Assembly: GCA_018402485.1 (NCBI GenBank)
Contig: JAGYIY010000001.1
Coordinates: 1,334,001-1,398,000, forward strand
Reading direction: 5' to 3'
Length of the DNA stretch: 64,000 nucleotides
Origin: Roseivirga sp.
GTDB taxonomy: Bacteria > Bacteroidota > Bacteroidia > Cytophagales > Cyclobacteriaceae
Made by a program: the position numbers and the translations under genes. The notes under the pieces were generated by a model that made no database searches, was not told the DNA's origin, and worked only from the letters and a program-made list of their open reading frames with translations. Shown piece by piece: positions 16,214 through 25,388 of the stretch. Positions within the stretch are counted from its first letter, which is position 1. Every line of letters begins with the position of its first letter.

Positions 16214-17316
16214 GAAGCCATTTGATAGCTTTCCCTACCAAGTTTCTTCAACATTTTTGCATGCTCTCGAACTGCAGCGAAAAAAGTTTCTTGCGAGTAA
16301 TAGGGAAGTCCGTATTCTTCTGTTTTTGCCTTTACAATCTCTGATATTTTTTTGTAATGTACGTGACAAATATGGGGGAAAAGGTGATGCTCAATCTGAT
16401 AATTTAAACCTCCTACAAACCAAGAGAATACCTTACTTTTCGGTGCGAAATTCGTTGTGGTAAACAGTTGATGTACTGCCCAATTATTTTCTACACTGCT
16501 GTCTTTATCGGGGATAGGAAAGTCGGCAGAAGGCATAACATGGGCCGGTTGAAAGATAAGACCTAATGCTATTCCCGTTATAAAGTGCATGATAAAAAAC
16601 CCTGATAAGATGATATACCATGGAGCTTGTATAAATACCAACGGAATGATAAGTGCATAAACGTAATAGAGTACCTTCGAAATAATGGCTTCAGTCAGTA
16701 CAGATTTGAAAGTACGCTTCTGCGTTTTCATCAGTCCTAATTTTTTATAACGTACCAATTGTCTAAAATCCTTGGTGGTGAGCCATAAAAACGTCATTAA
16801 ACCGTAAAGAAACCACCCATAAATATGTTGATGCTTGTGTGCTTTCAGCAACGGTGCATGGGGGGAAAGCCTCATTAAGGGGCCTGGATCAATGTCTTCA
16901 TCCATGCCTTCAATGTTTGTGAAGGAGTGGTGTAAAACGTTATGTTGTATTTTCCAAATAAATGAATTAGCCCCAATCAAATTCATAACATAGCTCAAGT
17001 ATTTATTGACATGCTTGTTTTTTGAGTAAGCACCATGATTGGCATCATGCATAATTGAAAGTCCGATTCCAGTATTTCCAATTCCCATAATAGTCCACAT
17101 GCCCAAGACGAGCCATATGTTTGTGACTACACCAAAAACCATTAAGAAATAAGGCACAAGGTAAAGACTAAACATGACTATCGTCTTAAGTACCATTTGA
17201 CCATTACCATAAGTAGAAATGTTATTTTGGTCAAAATAGTTTTTCACTTGCTTTTTCAAGTCTGTAATGAATTCAATCTGGTGAGTTCTAGAGAATCTGA
17301 TGGTTTTGTATTGCAT
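16210..17316 (-). CDS. Membrane fatty acid desaturase
   Basis: A 368-residue integral membrane di-iron enzyme that introduces a double bond into fatty acyl chains. The three histidine boxes are visible: HDANHGAYS, HNVLHHSF and QIEHHLFPHICHVHY. The QIEHH form of the third box is typical of front-end or linoleoyl-CoA desaturase-like enzymes. About four hydrophobic segments surround the boxes. No cytochrome b5 domain is present, so an external electron donor is needed. Regiospecificity cannot be decided from the sequence. It is probably involved in membrane fluidity control. Confidence 0.88.
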   Translation of the reverse strand: MQYKTIRFSRTHQIEFITDLKKQVKNYFDQNNISTYGNGQMVLKTIVMFSLYLVPYFLMVFGVVTNIWLVLGMWTIMGIGNTGIGLSIMHDANHGAYSKNKHVNKYLSYVMNLIGANSFIWKIQHNVLHHSFTNIEGMDEDIDPGPLMRLSPHAPLLKAHKHQHIYGWFLYGLMTFLWLTTKDFRQLVRYKKLGLMKTQKRTFKSVLTEAIISKVLYYVYALIIPLVFIQAPWYIILSGFFIMHFITGIALGLIFQPAHVMPSADFPIPDKDSSVENNWAVHQLFTTTNFAPKSKVFSWFVGGLNYQIEHHLFPHICHVHYKKISEIVKAKTEEYGLPYYSQETFFAAVREHAKMLKKLGRESYQMAS

Positions 17317-17447
17317 TGGCTAATTTTGAATTGACAACGGAAGTACACAATTATTTATAAATGTAGACTTGTCCGATGAAAAAGGCAAGTATTTTATGAT
17401 AGCTGTTTGTTAAGCTAATTTGTTTAACTTTTCTATAGGGTGCAAGG

Positions 17448-17822
17448 TTAGAAATCCTCTTCACGTTCTAACATTAAAACAGAAGATTGAGGTACAATAA
17501 ATAATTTTTCGCCTTGATACATTACCTCAACGGCTCCTTTCTGCAAAAAGATAGCTAAGTCACCTTCTTTTATTTGTAAGGGGATGTATCGAATAGACTC
17601 TTGTTCTTCTTTCCAAGGTTCATCCTCCTCATGCGGCAAAGCAATAGGGTAGCCGGGGCCTACCTTCAGTACGTAACCCGACTGCACTTTTTCTTTTTCC
17701 TGAATACCTGGTGGCAAATATAACCCACTATTGGTCTTTTCCGGTGATTTCTTAATACGTATTAAAAGTCGATCGCCAATGATGACCAGATTCTTGAATG
17801 TATTTTTTACGGTATGCTCCAT
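17448..17822 (-). CDS. GroES-like co-chaperone family paralogue
   Basis: A 124-residue protein with GroES hallmarks: VIIGDRLLIRIKK, KTNSGLYLPPG (mobile-loop region with a hydrophobic tripeptide), GYVLKVGPGY and EGDLAIFLQKGAVEV. It is about 30 residues longer than canonical GroES because of an acidic insertion after GPGYPIALP (EEDEPWKEEQES) and a longer N-terminus. No groEL is adjacent, so this is probably a second, divergent member rather than the main GroES. It may bind GroEL with altered affinity or have a separate role; this is inference. Confidence 0.8.
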   Translation of the reverse strand: MEHTVKNTFKNLVIIGDRLLIRIKKSPEKTNSGLYLPPGIQEKEKVQSGYVLKVGPGYPIALPHEEDEPWKEEQESIRYIPLQIKEGDLAIFLQKGAVEVMYQGEKLFIVPQSSVLMLEREEDF

Positions 17823-18065
17823 TCGCTAATGAATAAAGGTAGGACAGAAAATCTTATGTTATGATAATTCGCTAAGGAAAAAGACCTCAAACAGCTTATA
17901 ATGCTGAGCCCAATGATTTCTATGAACCATTCGTTACGCGTTGCAATTAACATTTTGTGCTTTTTTTAACAATGAAGATAAAGGATGAAATCATTTTTTT
18001 TGGCTATGCCCCTTAAAAGTTGTCAATAGACTTCAAAAGCAATATATTCTTCCTTTCAATTTCGA

Positions 18066-19355
18066 TCAAGTGTTCATGATTTCCTCAATCTCCTCAATTT
18101 CTATTGGGATGTTGCGCATCAAGTTACGTGTTCCTTCTTTTGTAATAACGATATCATCCTCTAAACGAATACCTATTCCCTCTGCAGGAATGTAGATACC
18201 GGGTTCAACCGTAAAAACCATACCTTCCTTAAACTTAGTATAAATGCTTGCCACATCGTGAACATCTAAACCTATATGATGGGAAGTGCCGTGCATGAAA
18301 TACTTTTTATAGGCAGGCCATTTGGGGTCTTGATTTTTTACATCTGTTTTATCTAATAAACCCAGATGAATGAGCTCAGCCGTCATTAATTCACCTACCT
18401 CTTTGTGGTAAGTAGGAATGTCATTGCCTGGTCGGAGCATGTCTGTTGCTAGGTTTTTTACCTTTAAAACAGATTCATAGATAACTCTTTGTCTTCTGGT
18501 ATATCTACCGTTTACAGGAATTGTACGGGTAAGATCGGAGGCATAATTCGCATATTCGGCACCTATGTCCATTAAAATTAAATCTCCATCTTTGAGTTCA
18601 TCTTTATTTTCGGTGTAATGTAAAACACATGCATTTCCACCACCCGCAATAATGGGCGTGTAGGCAAATCCTTTCGAACGGTTGCGTACAAACTCACCCA
18701 AAATATCTGCTTCTAGTTCAAACTCATAAATACCAGGTTTTACTATGTTCATAGCCTTTCTAAATCCTTTTTCAGTAATAGAACAGGCCGTTTGCATGAG
18801 TTCAATTTCACGTTCTTCTTTGACAGTTCTCAGGGAATAGATGATTGGAGCCAATCGTTCGTATGAATAATTAGGATATTGGGTATGACACCATGTATTG
18901 AATCGATCCGTTCGCGTTTCTACCTCAGTGGCATTTCGAATGTGTTCGTTTTGATAAAGATAAATGTGTTCAGTTTCTGCCAATATGGTGTTGAAGGTTT
19001 GTTCAAACTTATGGCTCCACATTACATTTTGTATACCAGATGTTTCCGTAGCTTCAGCTGGTGTATATTTATGACCCTCCCAAACGGCAATGTGCTCGTT
19101 GGTTTCCGTTACAAAAAGAATTTCTTGCATGTGTTGATCCGGGAAATCTGGTGCAATAAGCAGAATAGAAGCTTCTTGATCGATTCCAGATAAATAGAGA
19201 AGATTACTGTTTTGTCGAAACGGCATGGTACCGTCTGCATTGGTGGGCATAATGTCATTTGAGCAAACAATGACAACCGAGTTTGGTTTGAGTTGTGCTT
19301 TCAGCTTTTCTCTGTTTCGAATAAATAAGGATTTACCGATGGTTTCGTATCTCAT
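18066..19355 (-). CDS. Cytosolic Xaa-Pro aminopeptidase (M24B family)
   Basis: A 429-residue aminopeptidase P without a signal peptide. The N-terminal creatinase domain contains MPFRQNSNLLYLSGIDQEAS. The catalytic domain has all five metal ligands: two Asp in LMDIGAEYANYASDLTR, His in HGTSHHIGLDVHD, Glu in FTVEPGIYIP and Glu in IRLEDDIV. It is a paralogue of the secreted enzyme at 6257-7726, sharing the same motif spacing. It should act on cytosolic Xaa-Pro peptides. No operon partner is evident. Confidence 0.93.
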   Translation of the reverse strand: MRYETIGKSLFIRNREKLKAQLKPNSVVIVCSNDIMPTNADGTMPFRQNSNLLYLSGIDQEASILLIAPDFPDQHMQEILFVTETNEHIAVWEGHKYTPAEATETSGIQNVMWSHKFEQTFNTILAETEHIYLYQNEHIRNATEVETRTDRFNTWCHTQYPNYSYERLAPIIYSLRTVKEEREIELMQTACSITEKGFRKAMNIVKPGIYEFELEADILGEFVRNRSKGFAYTPIIAGGGNACVLHYTENKDELKDGDLILMDIGAEYANYASDLTRTIPVNGRYTRRQRVIYESVLKVKNLATDMLRPGNDIPTYHKEVGELMTAELIHLGLLDKTDVKNQDPKWPAYKKYFMHGTSHHIGLDVHDVASIYTKFKEGMVFTVEPGIYIPAEGIGIRLEDDIVITKEGTRNLMRNIPIEIEEIEEIMNT

Positions 19356-19425
19356 GATGTAACGATTTTAGTATACGAACGAAATAAGCAGGAATTGAGG
19401 AGAAAAGAAAACGTTTAGGCACTTG

Positions 19426-20424
19426 TTAGCTTAAAACTGATGTAAGCTGATGGGTTTGAATATCCTTGCCACACTTAAAATGTCCTTCCGGACAGTCCTT
19501 TTTACCATGTAAACCACAAGGACGGCAAGGGAGTGGGGTTTCTATTTGAACCGTACTAGACTCTTCCGAAAGTGGGCCAAAGCCAAAATCAGGAATGGTT
19601 GAACAGAAAATGGCACAAGTTTTGGCATCGACGGCAGATGCCAAATGCATGGGTGCACTGTCATTTACGTAGTTCATGGTGGCGTCCTTCATCAATGCAG
19701 CAGATGCTAATAGATTCAGTTGCCCACATAAATTTTCAACTTTAGGCCTACCGCTTTGATGAATAATTTTTTGGCATAAATCAAAGTCAGATGGCGCACC
19801 AATCATTAAGATACGGCCTGAGAAATTTAATTTTTGTAAGAAATCTACCCAGCCTTCAATGGGATATTGTTTGGTAAACCAAACAGAAGCTGGAGCGATA
19901 CAGATGTAGGGTTTATTTTTAAAGTCCTTTACTTTTTCAAAATGATGGGCTGAAGGATAAAGCCTTGGTTTTTTAAAATCCTGATCGGTATGTTTTTGAA
20001 TCAACTGGTGGTTACGTTCTACTTCGTGTAGGCCATTACTGATTTCGTGTTTTATTTTTTCTGTAAAAAGGAAGGCAAAAGGGTTTTTGCTGAAACCGGT
20101 TTTTATTTGCGCTCCTGAAAAAGCAGTGAGCATGCCAGCATTCGCGAATCTTTGTACGTTGATGACCCAATCGAACCTTTCTTGCCTAATGCCTTTCAGT
20201 ATTTTCCATAAATTCAGGTATTTGTTCTCGTTTTTTTTCCATGACCAAACCCGTTCAAGAAAAGGGTGTTTTTCAAAAAGCATCTCATTTCCTTGCCTTA
20301 CGAGAAAGTGTATTTTAGCATTTGGGTAGGATTGATGTAGTTTTTCTATTAAGCCCGTTGAAAGGATTACATCGCCTATAAATGCTGTTTGAATCACCAA
20401 TATTTTATTAAAAGATTGCTTCAT
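19426..20424 (-). CDS. Glycosyltransferase family 9 (heptosyltransferase-like)
   Basis: A 332-residue enzyme with the GT9 opening KILVIQTAFIGDVILSTGLIEKL, the central CIAPASVWFTKQYPIEGW motif, a glycine-rich nucleotide region ILMIGAPSDFDLC and the C-terminal MNYVNDSAPMHLASAVDAK. Such enzymes transfer heptose or related sugars to lipopolysaccharide core. A cysteine-containing tail (PCRPCGLHGKKDCPEGHFKC) follows, which is common in this family. No other LPS gene is adjacent; the O-antigen or core genes must be elsewhere. Confidence 0.88.
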   Translation of the reverse strand: MKQSFNKILVIQTAFIGDVILSTGLIEKLHQSYPNAKIHFLVRQGNEMLFEKHPFLERVWSWKKNENKYLNLWKILKGIRQERFDWVINVQRFANAGMLTAFSGAQIKTGFSKNPFAFLFTEKIKHEISNGLHEVERNHQLIQKHTDQDFKKPRLYPSAHHFEKVKDFKNKPYICIAPASVWFTKQYPIEGWVDFLQKLNFSGRILMIGAPSDFDLCQKIIHQSGRPKVENLCGQLNLLASAALMKDATMNYVNDSAPMHLASAVDAKTCAIFCSTIPDFGFGPLSEESSTVQIETPLPCRPCGLHGKKDCPEGHFKCGKDIQTHQLTSVLS

Positions 20425-20656
20425 TGTCTGCGAATTTAAGGAATTGATTTGGCAGATGTGGCTTTTTATATTTCGAATGCTTCATTCTATTTTTACTTGC
20501 CATGGTGCATACTTGCGAAAGGTGAGTTTTCTTCATGTTGACTTCTCCTTTTTACTTTTTGATGGACTACCATAACGATAGCTTTCTGTATTATATTCAT
20601 TAGAAGGTAGTAGTGGATAGCATTGCGTTTAAGGCCGTAAATGCAGACAATTATCC

Positions 20657-20664
20657 TATCTTTG
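20657..20664 (+). promoter_or_regulatory. -7 promoter box of the M16 peptidase operon
   Basis: TATCTTTG matches TAnnTTTG exactly and lies 21 bp before the preferred ATG at 20685. No good -33 element is visible. If used, it excludes the longer reading frame from 20613 and makes the M16, O-methyltransferase, transglycosylase run one transcript. Confidence 0.45.
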
Positions 20665-20684
20665 CCTTTATTCTGAGAAGAGAA

Positions 20685-21920
20685 ATGAGCGAATTGAATG
20701 TGTTGACTTTACCAAATGGTATTCGGGTAGTGCACCTCCCTGTACCCCATACCAAAATCGTGCATTGCGGATTTGTTTTGGATATAGGTAGTCGCGATGA
20801 GTTAGAAAATCAATTAGGTATAGCCCATTTTTGGGAACATATGGCTTTCAAAGGAACAAAAAAGAGGAAAGCTTTTCATATCTTGAATAAACTAGACTCA
20901 GTGGGTGGTGAGTTAAATGCCTATACCACCAAAGAAAAAATTTGTTTTTACGCATCCGTTCTAGATAGACATATAGAAGGCGCTTTTGAATTATTGAAAG
21001 ACATTACTTTCGATTCCATTTTCCCTGAAAAGCAAATTGAAAATGAACGAGGCGTAATCTTAGAGGAGATGTCATTGTACCGCGATAATCCGGAAGATGC
21101 TATTCAAGATGAATTAGATCAAGTGATTTATGGAGATCACCCCCTAGGACAAAATATTTTGGGTACAACGGAGAGTGTAAAATCTTTTCATAAGGATGAT
21201 TTTCAAACCTTTATAGGGAAAAATTTAAATACCGAACGCATTGTTTTCTCTTGTGTGGGCAATATCCCTTTTAATAAGATTAAGCGTTTGGTAAGAAAAT
21301 ATTTTGAAGATATACCTATGTTGACGGGTCAATTGAATCGAGTGCCATTTACAGGCTTTAAGCCCCAACATGTTGTACGTTATAAAAGTATTACACAGGC
21401 CCATTGTGCTTTAGGAACGGTTGCTTATCCAACAGCACATGAAAATCGACTTCCCTTTTTTATGTTGGTAAACTTATTGGGCGGACCGGGTATGAATTCT
21501 CGGTTAAATATGGCTTTGCGCGAACGAAAGGGGTTTGTTTACCATGTCGAAGCTAGCTATCACTCTTTTATTGAAACAGGTTTGTTCGGCATTTATTTTG
21601 GCACGGAGAAGGGGCAAGTGAATCGAAGTTTGAAATTGATTGACAAAGAATTAGAAAAACTTCGTTCGCAACCTTTAGGTACACTTCAATTGCACAAAGC
21701 CAAGGAGCAACTGATTGGTCAGCTGGCCATGGCCGAAGAAAATAATGTTCATTTGATGCTGATGCTTGGGAAAGGAATTTTAGATCGCGGAGAAATTGAG
21801 TCCTTAGAAGAGGTATTTACCAAAATAAGGAACATCAGTAACGCTGATCTTCTGCACGTAGCCAATGAGGTATTACCCAAGGAGAACATCAGTTCATTAA
21901 TCTTTTTACCTCAAAATTGA
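20685..21920 (+). CDS. M16 family zinc metallopeptidase
   Basis: A 411-residue insulinase-type peptidase. The inverted zinc motif HFWEH (IAHFWEHMAFKGTKK) and the downstream Glu in ENERGVILEEM are present, so the N-terminal domain is catalytically complete; a second M16 domain follows (HALGTVAYPT-like region, NLLGGPGMNSRLNMALRERKG). I prefer ATG at 20685 (MSELNVLTLPNGIRVV) to an upstream start at 20613: a -7 box TATCTTTG at 20657-20664 lies inside the extension. It begins a four-gene plus-strand run and overlaps the next gene by one base. Confidence 0.9.
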   Translation: MSELNVLTLPNGIRVVHLPVPHTKIVHCGFVLDIGSRDELENQLGIAHFWEHMAFKGTKKRKAFHILNKLDSVGGELNAYTTKEKICFYASVLDRHIEGAFELLKDITFDSIFPEKQIENERGVILEEMSLYRDNPEDAIQDELDQVIYGDHPLGQNILGTTESVKSFHKDDFQTFIGKNLNTERIVFSCVGNIPFNKIKRLVRKYFEDIPMLTGQLNRVPFTGFKPQHVVRYKSITQAHCALGTVAYPTAHENRLPFFMLVNLLGGPGMNSRLNMALRERKGFVYHVEASYHSFIETGLFGIYFGTEKGQVNRSLKLIDKELEKLRSQPLGTLQLHKAKEQLIGQLAMAEENNVHLMLMLGKGILDRGEIESLEEVFTKIRNISNADLLHVANEVLPKENISSLIFLPQN

Positions 21921-22561
21921 TGGAATTTTTACCTCATGATATACAGTCTTATGCAGAGCAACACAGCAGCTCTGAGCCTGATCTGTTGAAGCGTCTTGAT
22001 TCAGAGACGCATTTAAAAGTGATGAAACCTCGCATGCTTTCAGGGCATCTACAAGGACGCGTTCTATCTATGTTGACACATATGATACAACCGGAAAAAG
22101 TGCTCGAAATAGGTACATACACCGGTTATTCAGCCCTTTGTATGGCTGAGGGGCTGGCGCCCGGAGGAATGATTATTACCATTGATAAAAATGAGGAGTT
22201 AGAGCCTTTGACAAGGGCCTATTTTGGCAAGTCAGACTTTAACGACCAAATTGACTTTCGAGTGGGCTTGGCCTTAGATTTGATTCCCCAGCTTAAGGAA
22301 ACTTTTGATCTTGTTTTTATCGATGCGGATAAGGTTAATTATTTGAATTACTTTAAATTGGTAATTGAAAAAGTAAGAAGGGGTGGTTACATGATTGTGG
22401 ACAACGTACTTTGGAGTGGGAAAGTAGCAGACCGAACAAAAACGGATAAGAGCACACAAGCCATGAGAGACTTTAACCGTTTGATACAGGAAGATAATCG
22501 GGTTGAAAATGTTTTGTTTCCGATTAGAGATGGCTTAATGGTAATAAGAAAAATATCGTGA
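21920..22561 (+). CDS. Class I SAM-dependent O-methyltransferase
   Basis: A 213-residue methyltransferase of the catechol-O-methyltransferase-like (Methyltransf_3) family. SAM-binding motif VLEIGTYTGYSALCMAEGL is followed by IITIDKNEELEP, DLVFIDADKVNYLNYF and GGYMIVDNVLWSGKV, the metal-binding region. The acceptor substrate is unknown. ATG at 21920 overlaps the stop of the M16 gene by one base (TGATG), and its own stop overlaps the GTG start of the next gene (GTGA), indicating a tightly coupled operon. Confidence 0.9.
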   Translation: MEFLPHDIQSYAEQHSSSEPDLLKRLDSETHLKVMKPRMLSGHLQGRVLSMLTHMIQPEKVLEIGTYTGYSALCMAEGLAPGGMIITIDKNEELEPLTRAYFGKSDFNDQIDFRVGLALDLIPQLKETFDLVFIDADKVNYLNYFKLVIEKVRRGGYMIVDNVLWSGKVADRTKTDKSTQAMRDFNRLIQEDNRVENVLFPIRDGLMVIRKIS

Positions 22562-24420
22562 GAAGATCGATCGGCTTAATTTTATGCATGCTGACGGCTT
22601 CGCTTGGTTTATTAGCGCAAGCCCCAATGGTTATCCCTTCTCAAATGGAAGTTGCTGGCATTAAGCTCAAAATCAGGCCAGATGCTCAAAAAGAAATTCA
22701 GGAAACCTACGATTTACTTACCAGAAGTTCCACGCACTTCGATGCATTGGTGCAGCGCACGCGCATGTACATGCCTTACATTGAACAAATTCTTCAACAA
22801 GAAGGCCTACCAGAAGACCTGAAGTTTTTACCCATTCAAGAAAGTCAATTGATTTCCGATGCCGTATCTTCTTCAAACGCTGTTGGTTTTTGGCAATTTA
22901 AAAAGGCAACCGCACAAGAGTTGGGGTTAAGGGTAGATGGAGTAGTAGACGAAAGGAAGCATATCATATACGCTACTGTGGGTGCCACACGTTATTTCAA
23001 AAGATCGAATTTTACTTTTGACAATTGGTTAATCAGTTTGCAATCCTATTTACAAGGCCTAACTGGTACACAAAGATCAGTAAGTGAAGATCTTTATGGA
23101 GCTAAAAGCATGGTGATTAATGGTAAATCTCATTGGTATGTTAAGAAGTTTTTGGCGCATTATCTCGCTTTTCAAGATCATGTTGGAAACGGTAGGGTGA
23201 ATCAAAACCTGACCTTGCTGTCGTATGAGGGAAGAGGGAAAACATTGCGCCAGATTAGCAACGCTACCGGAGTAGATGATGTTATCTTAAAAAAGCACAA
23301 CAAATGGCTCAACCAAACCCAAATTCCAGATGATAAGTCCTATATGGTTTTTTATCCGAGTCAATCTGGAAAGCAACCTATTGTACAGCGAACACCGGAT
23401 GCAAAAAAGACTGAAGAAAGAAATCAGCAAGGAAGTAAATCAACGACAAAGACAGAAAATCCAGCCACAAAAACGGTTAAAAACAGCCTTCAATTTAGGG
23501 CGATTGAGCATAACATAGGTGATTTTCCACGAATAACGGGTAATTTAACCAATGCGGTTGAACCGGGTCAGGTTGAGTTAAATGGTATTCCAGCCATTCA
23601 GGCGAAATCAGATGATAATCTAAGAACAATGTCTAGGCGCACAGGCTTGAAAGTGAAAAAGCTTCAAAAGTTCAACGATATTGGTGACAGAGGGAATGTG
23701 CGTCCGGGAAAATTTTATTACCTGAAAAGGAAAAAGAACAAAGGTCAAGTACATTATCATATCGTTCAGCCCGGTGAAACGCTCTGGGGCATTGCACAAG
23801 ACTATGGAATAAAGCTGAAAAAACTATTACGTAAAAACAGAATGCGCGAAGTAGTAGATTTGAAAGTAGGAAGGGTGTTATGGCTCAGGTTTATTCGACC
23901 GAAAAAAATTCCCGTGGAATATAGTGAAATAAGCATTCCTGTAGATAATAAAAAATTACCTATTCCAAAAAGGCTTGCTGAAATGGATAAAAAATTAACC
24001 TCAATAGAACGAAAACCAACAACGAGAGATTTACCTCTGCGAGAATCAAATCTCAGGATACCCACATGGAAGAAACCTGTCCCAAGTAAAGGTGAGGAGC
24101 TTATTATACATCAAGTACAATCCAAAGAAACCCTTTTCTCCCTTTCTGCCAAGTATCAAGTCGAAATAGACGATATTTTAGAATGGAACAACAGAACCGT
24201 TCAAGATACCATGAAAGTGGGTGAAGAATTACTGATTATTATTCCGAAGCTGGTTCCCGAGGCCAAAGTATTTACCGAGCATACTGTTGCTATCGGCGAA
24301 ACCTTCTGGTCAATTTCAAGGCAATATGGCGTTTCTGTAAAACAGCTAAAAGATTGGAACAATCGAAAAGATGACATCCTTTCACCTGGTGAAAAATTAA
24401 AGGTTCGCTCATCTAAGTAA
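22558..24420 (+). CDS. Membrane-bound lytic murein transglycosylase with LysM repeats (MltD-like)
   Basis: A 620-residue secreted protein starting with GTG and a signal peptide (SIGLILCMLTASLGLLAQ). An SLT domain follows, with the catalytic Glu95 in LPIQESQL and the typical SNAVGFWQFKKATAQELGL. At least three C-terminal LysM domains are clear: YHIVQPGETLWGIAQDYGI, IIHQVQSKETLFSLSAKYQV and EHTVAIGETFWSISRQYGV; two more degenerate copies lie near KTLRQISNATGV and DDNLRTMSRRTGL. A Lys/Thr-rich linker separates SLT and LysM parts. It cleaves peptidoglycan glycan strands and binds the wall through LysM. It overlaps the methyltransferase gene by 4 bases. Confidence 0.9.
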   Translation: MRRSIGLILCMLTASLGLLAQAPMVIPSQMEVAGIKLKIRPDAQKEIQETYDLLTRSSTHFDALVQRTRMYMPYIEQILQQEGLPEDLKFLPIQESQLISDAVSSSNAVGFWQFKKATAQELGLRVDGVVDERKHIIYATVGATRYFKRSNFTFDNWLISLQSYLQGLTGTQRSVSEDLYGAKSMVINGKSHWYVKKFLAHYLAFQDHVGNGRVNQNLTLLSYEGRGKTLRQISNATGVDDVILKKHNKWLNQTQIPDDKSYMVFYPSQSGKQPIVQRTPDAKKTEERNQQGSKSTTKTENPATKTVKNSLQFRAIEHNIGDFPRITGNLTNAVEPGQVELNGIPAIQAKSDDNLRTMSRRTGLKVKKLQKFNDIGDRGNVRPGKFYYLKRKKNKGQVHYHIVQPGETLWGIAQDYGIKLKKLLRKNRMREVVDLKVGRVLWLRFIRPKKIPVEYSEISIPVDNKKLPIPKRLAEMDKKLTSIERKPTTRDLPLRESNLRIPTWKKPVPSKGEELIIHQVQSKETLFSLSAKYQVEIDDILEWNNRTVQDTMKVGEELLIIIPKLVPEAKVFTEHTVAIGETFWSISRQYGVSVKQLKDWNNRKDDILSPGEKLKVRSSK

Positions 24421-24452
24421 ATGAATAACATTAGTTTTACGCCAATATTTTT

Positions 24453-25388
24453 ATGAAAAGACTTTTCTATTTATTGATCACTATGCTTTCCTTCCTGCAT
24501 ACACCCGAGGTTTTTGGGATGTGGCAGGGTACAGGAGATAGTACTAGTGTAGCTGCAGATAGTATTTCGTATTGGGAGGATGGTGTCACTTTCAACTTGA
24601 ACCTTCAACAAGTAAGTTTAACCAACTGGGCTGCAGGAGGTGAATCATCTATAGCAATAGGAGCCACAGTAGAGGCTTTTTCTAATTATGAGCGAGAGGA
24701 GATTGTCTGGGAAAATAGAACAAGGATTGCATATGGTGTGATTCGCAATGGTGATCAATCCAATCGATTTGAAAAGACCAATGATGTACTTTCACTAAAT
24801 ACCAAATACAGTCAGAAATTCAGTGAACAGATACTCATGTCGGCAGCCATCAACTTTCAAACTCAAATGGATGATGGTTTTAAATTAGAAACGGTTGCAG
24901 GACAATCTGAACGAAGAAGGGTGCTCATTTCAGACTTTATGGCTCCAGGTTATTTGCAAGCCTCTTTGGGTTTGTCCTATAGAAGCAAAGACAATGGATT
25001 TAACATTACAGTGGCGCCTTTCACAGGCAGGTTTACCTTCGTACTGAACGATTCTTTATCAAATGCAGGGGCCTTTGGTGTGCTGCCGGGTGAACAAATC
25101 CGATCTGAGGCAGGAATAAGTGTAACCGGTAGTTATAAGACTCAAATTATGAAAAATATTGAATTGAGAACGAACTATAACTTTTTCTCAAATTATGAGA
25201 AATTCCCGACTACCGTAGTGAATTTGGAAGGTGAACTGAATTTAAAGGTTAATGAATACATTCAGTCTAAAATTAGTTCACAATTGATTTTTGATGAGGA
25301 TGTTTTGATTACAAGGTCTGATGGCACCCAAGGGAAAGAAATTCAGCTTAAAAATGTCATTACCGTTGGATTCACCTTGTCTTTTTGA
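24453..25388 (+). CDS. DUF3078 family outer membrane protein
   Basis: A 311-residue protein with a signal peptide (MKRLFYLLITMLSFLHTPEVF) and a repetitive amphipathic beta pattern ending in Phe (FTLSF), as in outer-membrane barrels. The region YWEDGVTFNLNLQQVSLTNW with AAGGESSIAIG matches DUF3078, a Bacteroidota family of unknown function. It lies 32 bp after the transglycosylase and converges with dnaX with no gap. Confidence 0.85.
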   Translation: MKRLFYLLITMLSFLHTPEVFGMWQGTGDSTSVAADSISYWEDGVTFNLNLQQVSLTNWAAGGESSIAIGATVEAFSNYEREEIVWENRTRIAYGVIRNGDQSNRFEKTNDVLSLNTKYSQKFSEQILMSAAINFQTQMDDGFKLETVAGQSERRRVLISDFMAPGYLQASLGLSYRSKDNGFNITVAPFTGRFTFVLNDSLSNAGAFGVLPGEQIRSEAGISVTGSYKTQIMKNIELRTNYNFFSNYEKFPTTVVNLEGELNLKVNEYIQSKISSQLIFDEDVLITRSDGTQGKEIQLKNVITVGFTLSF

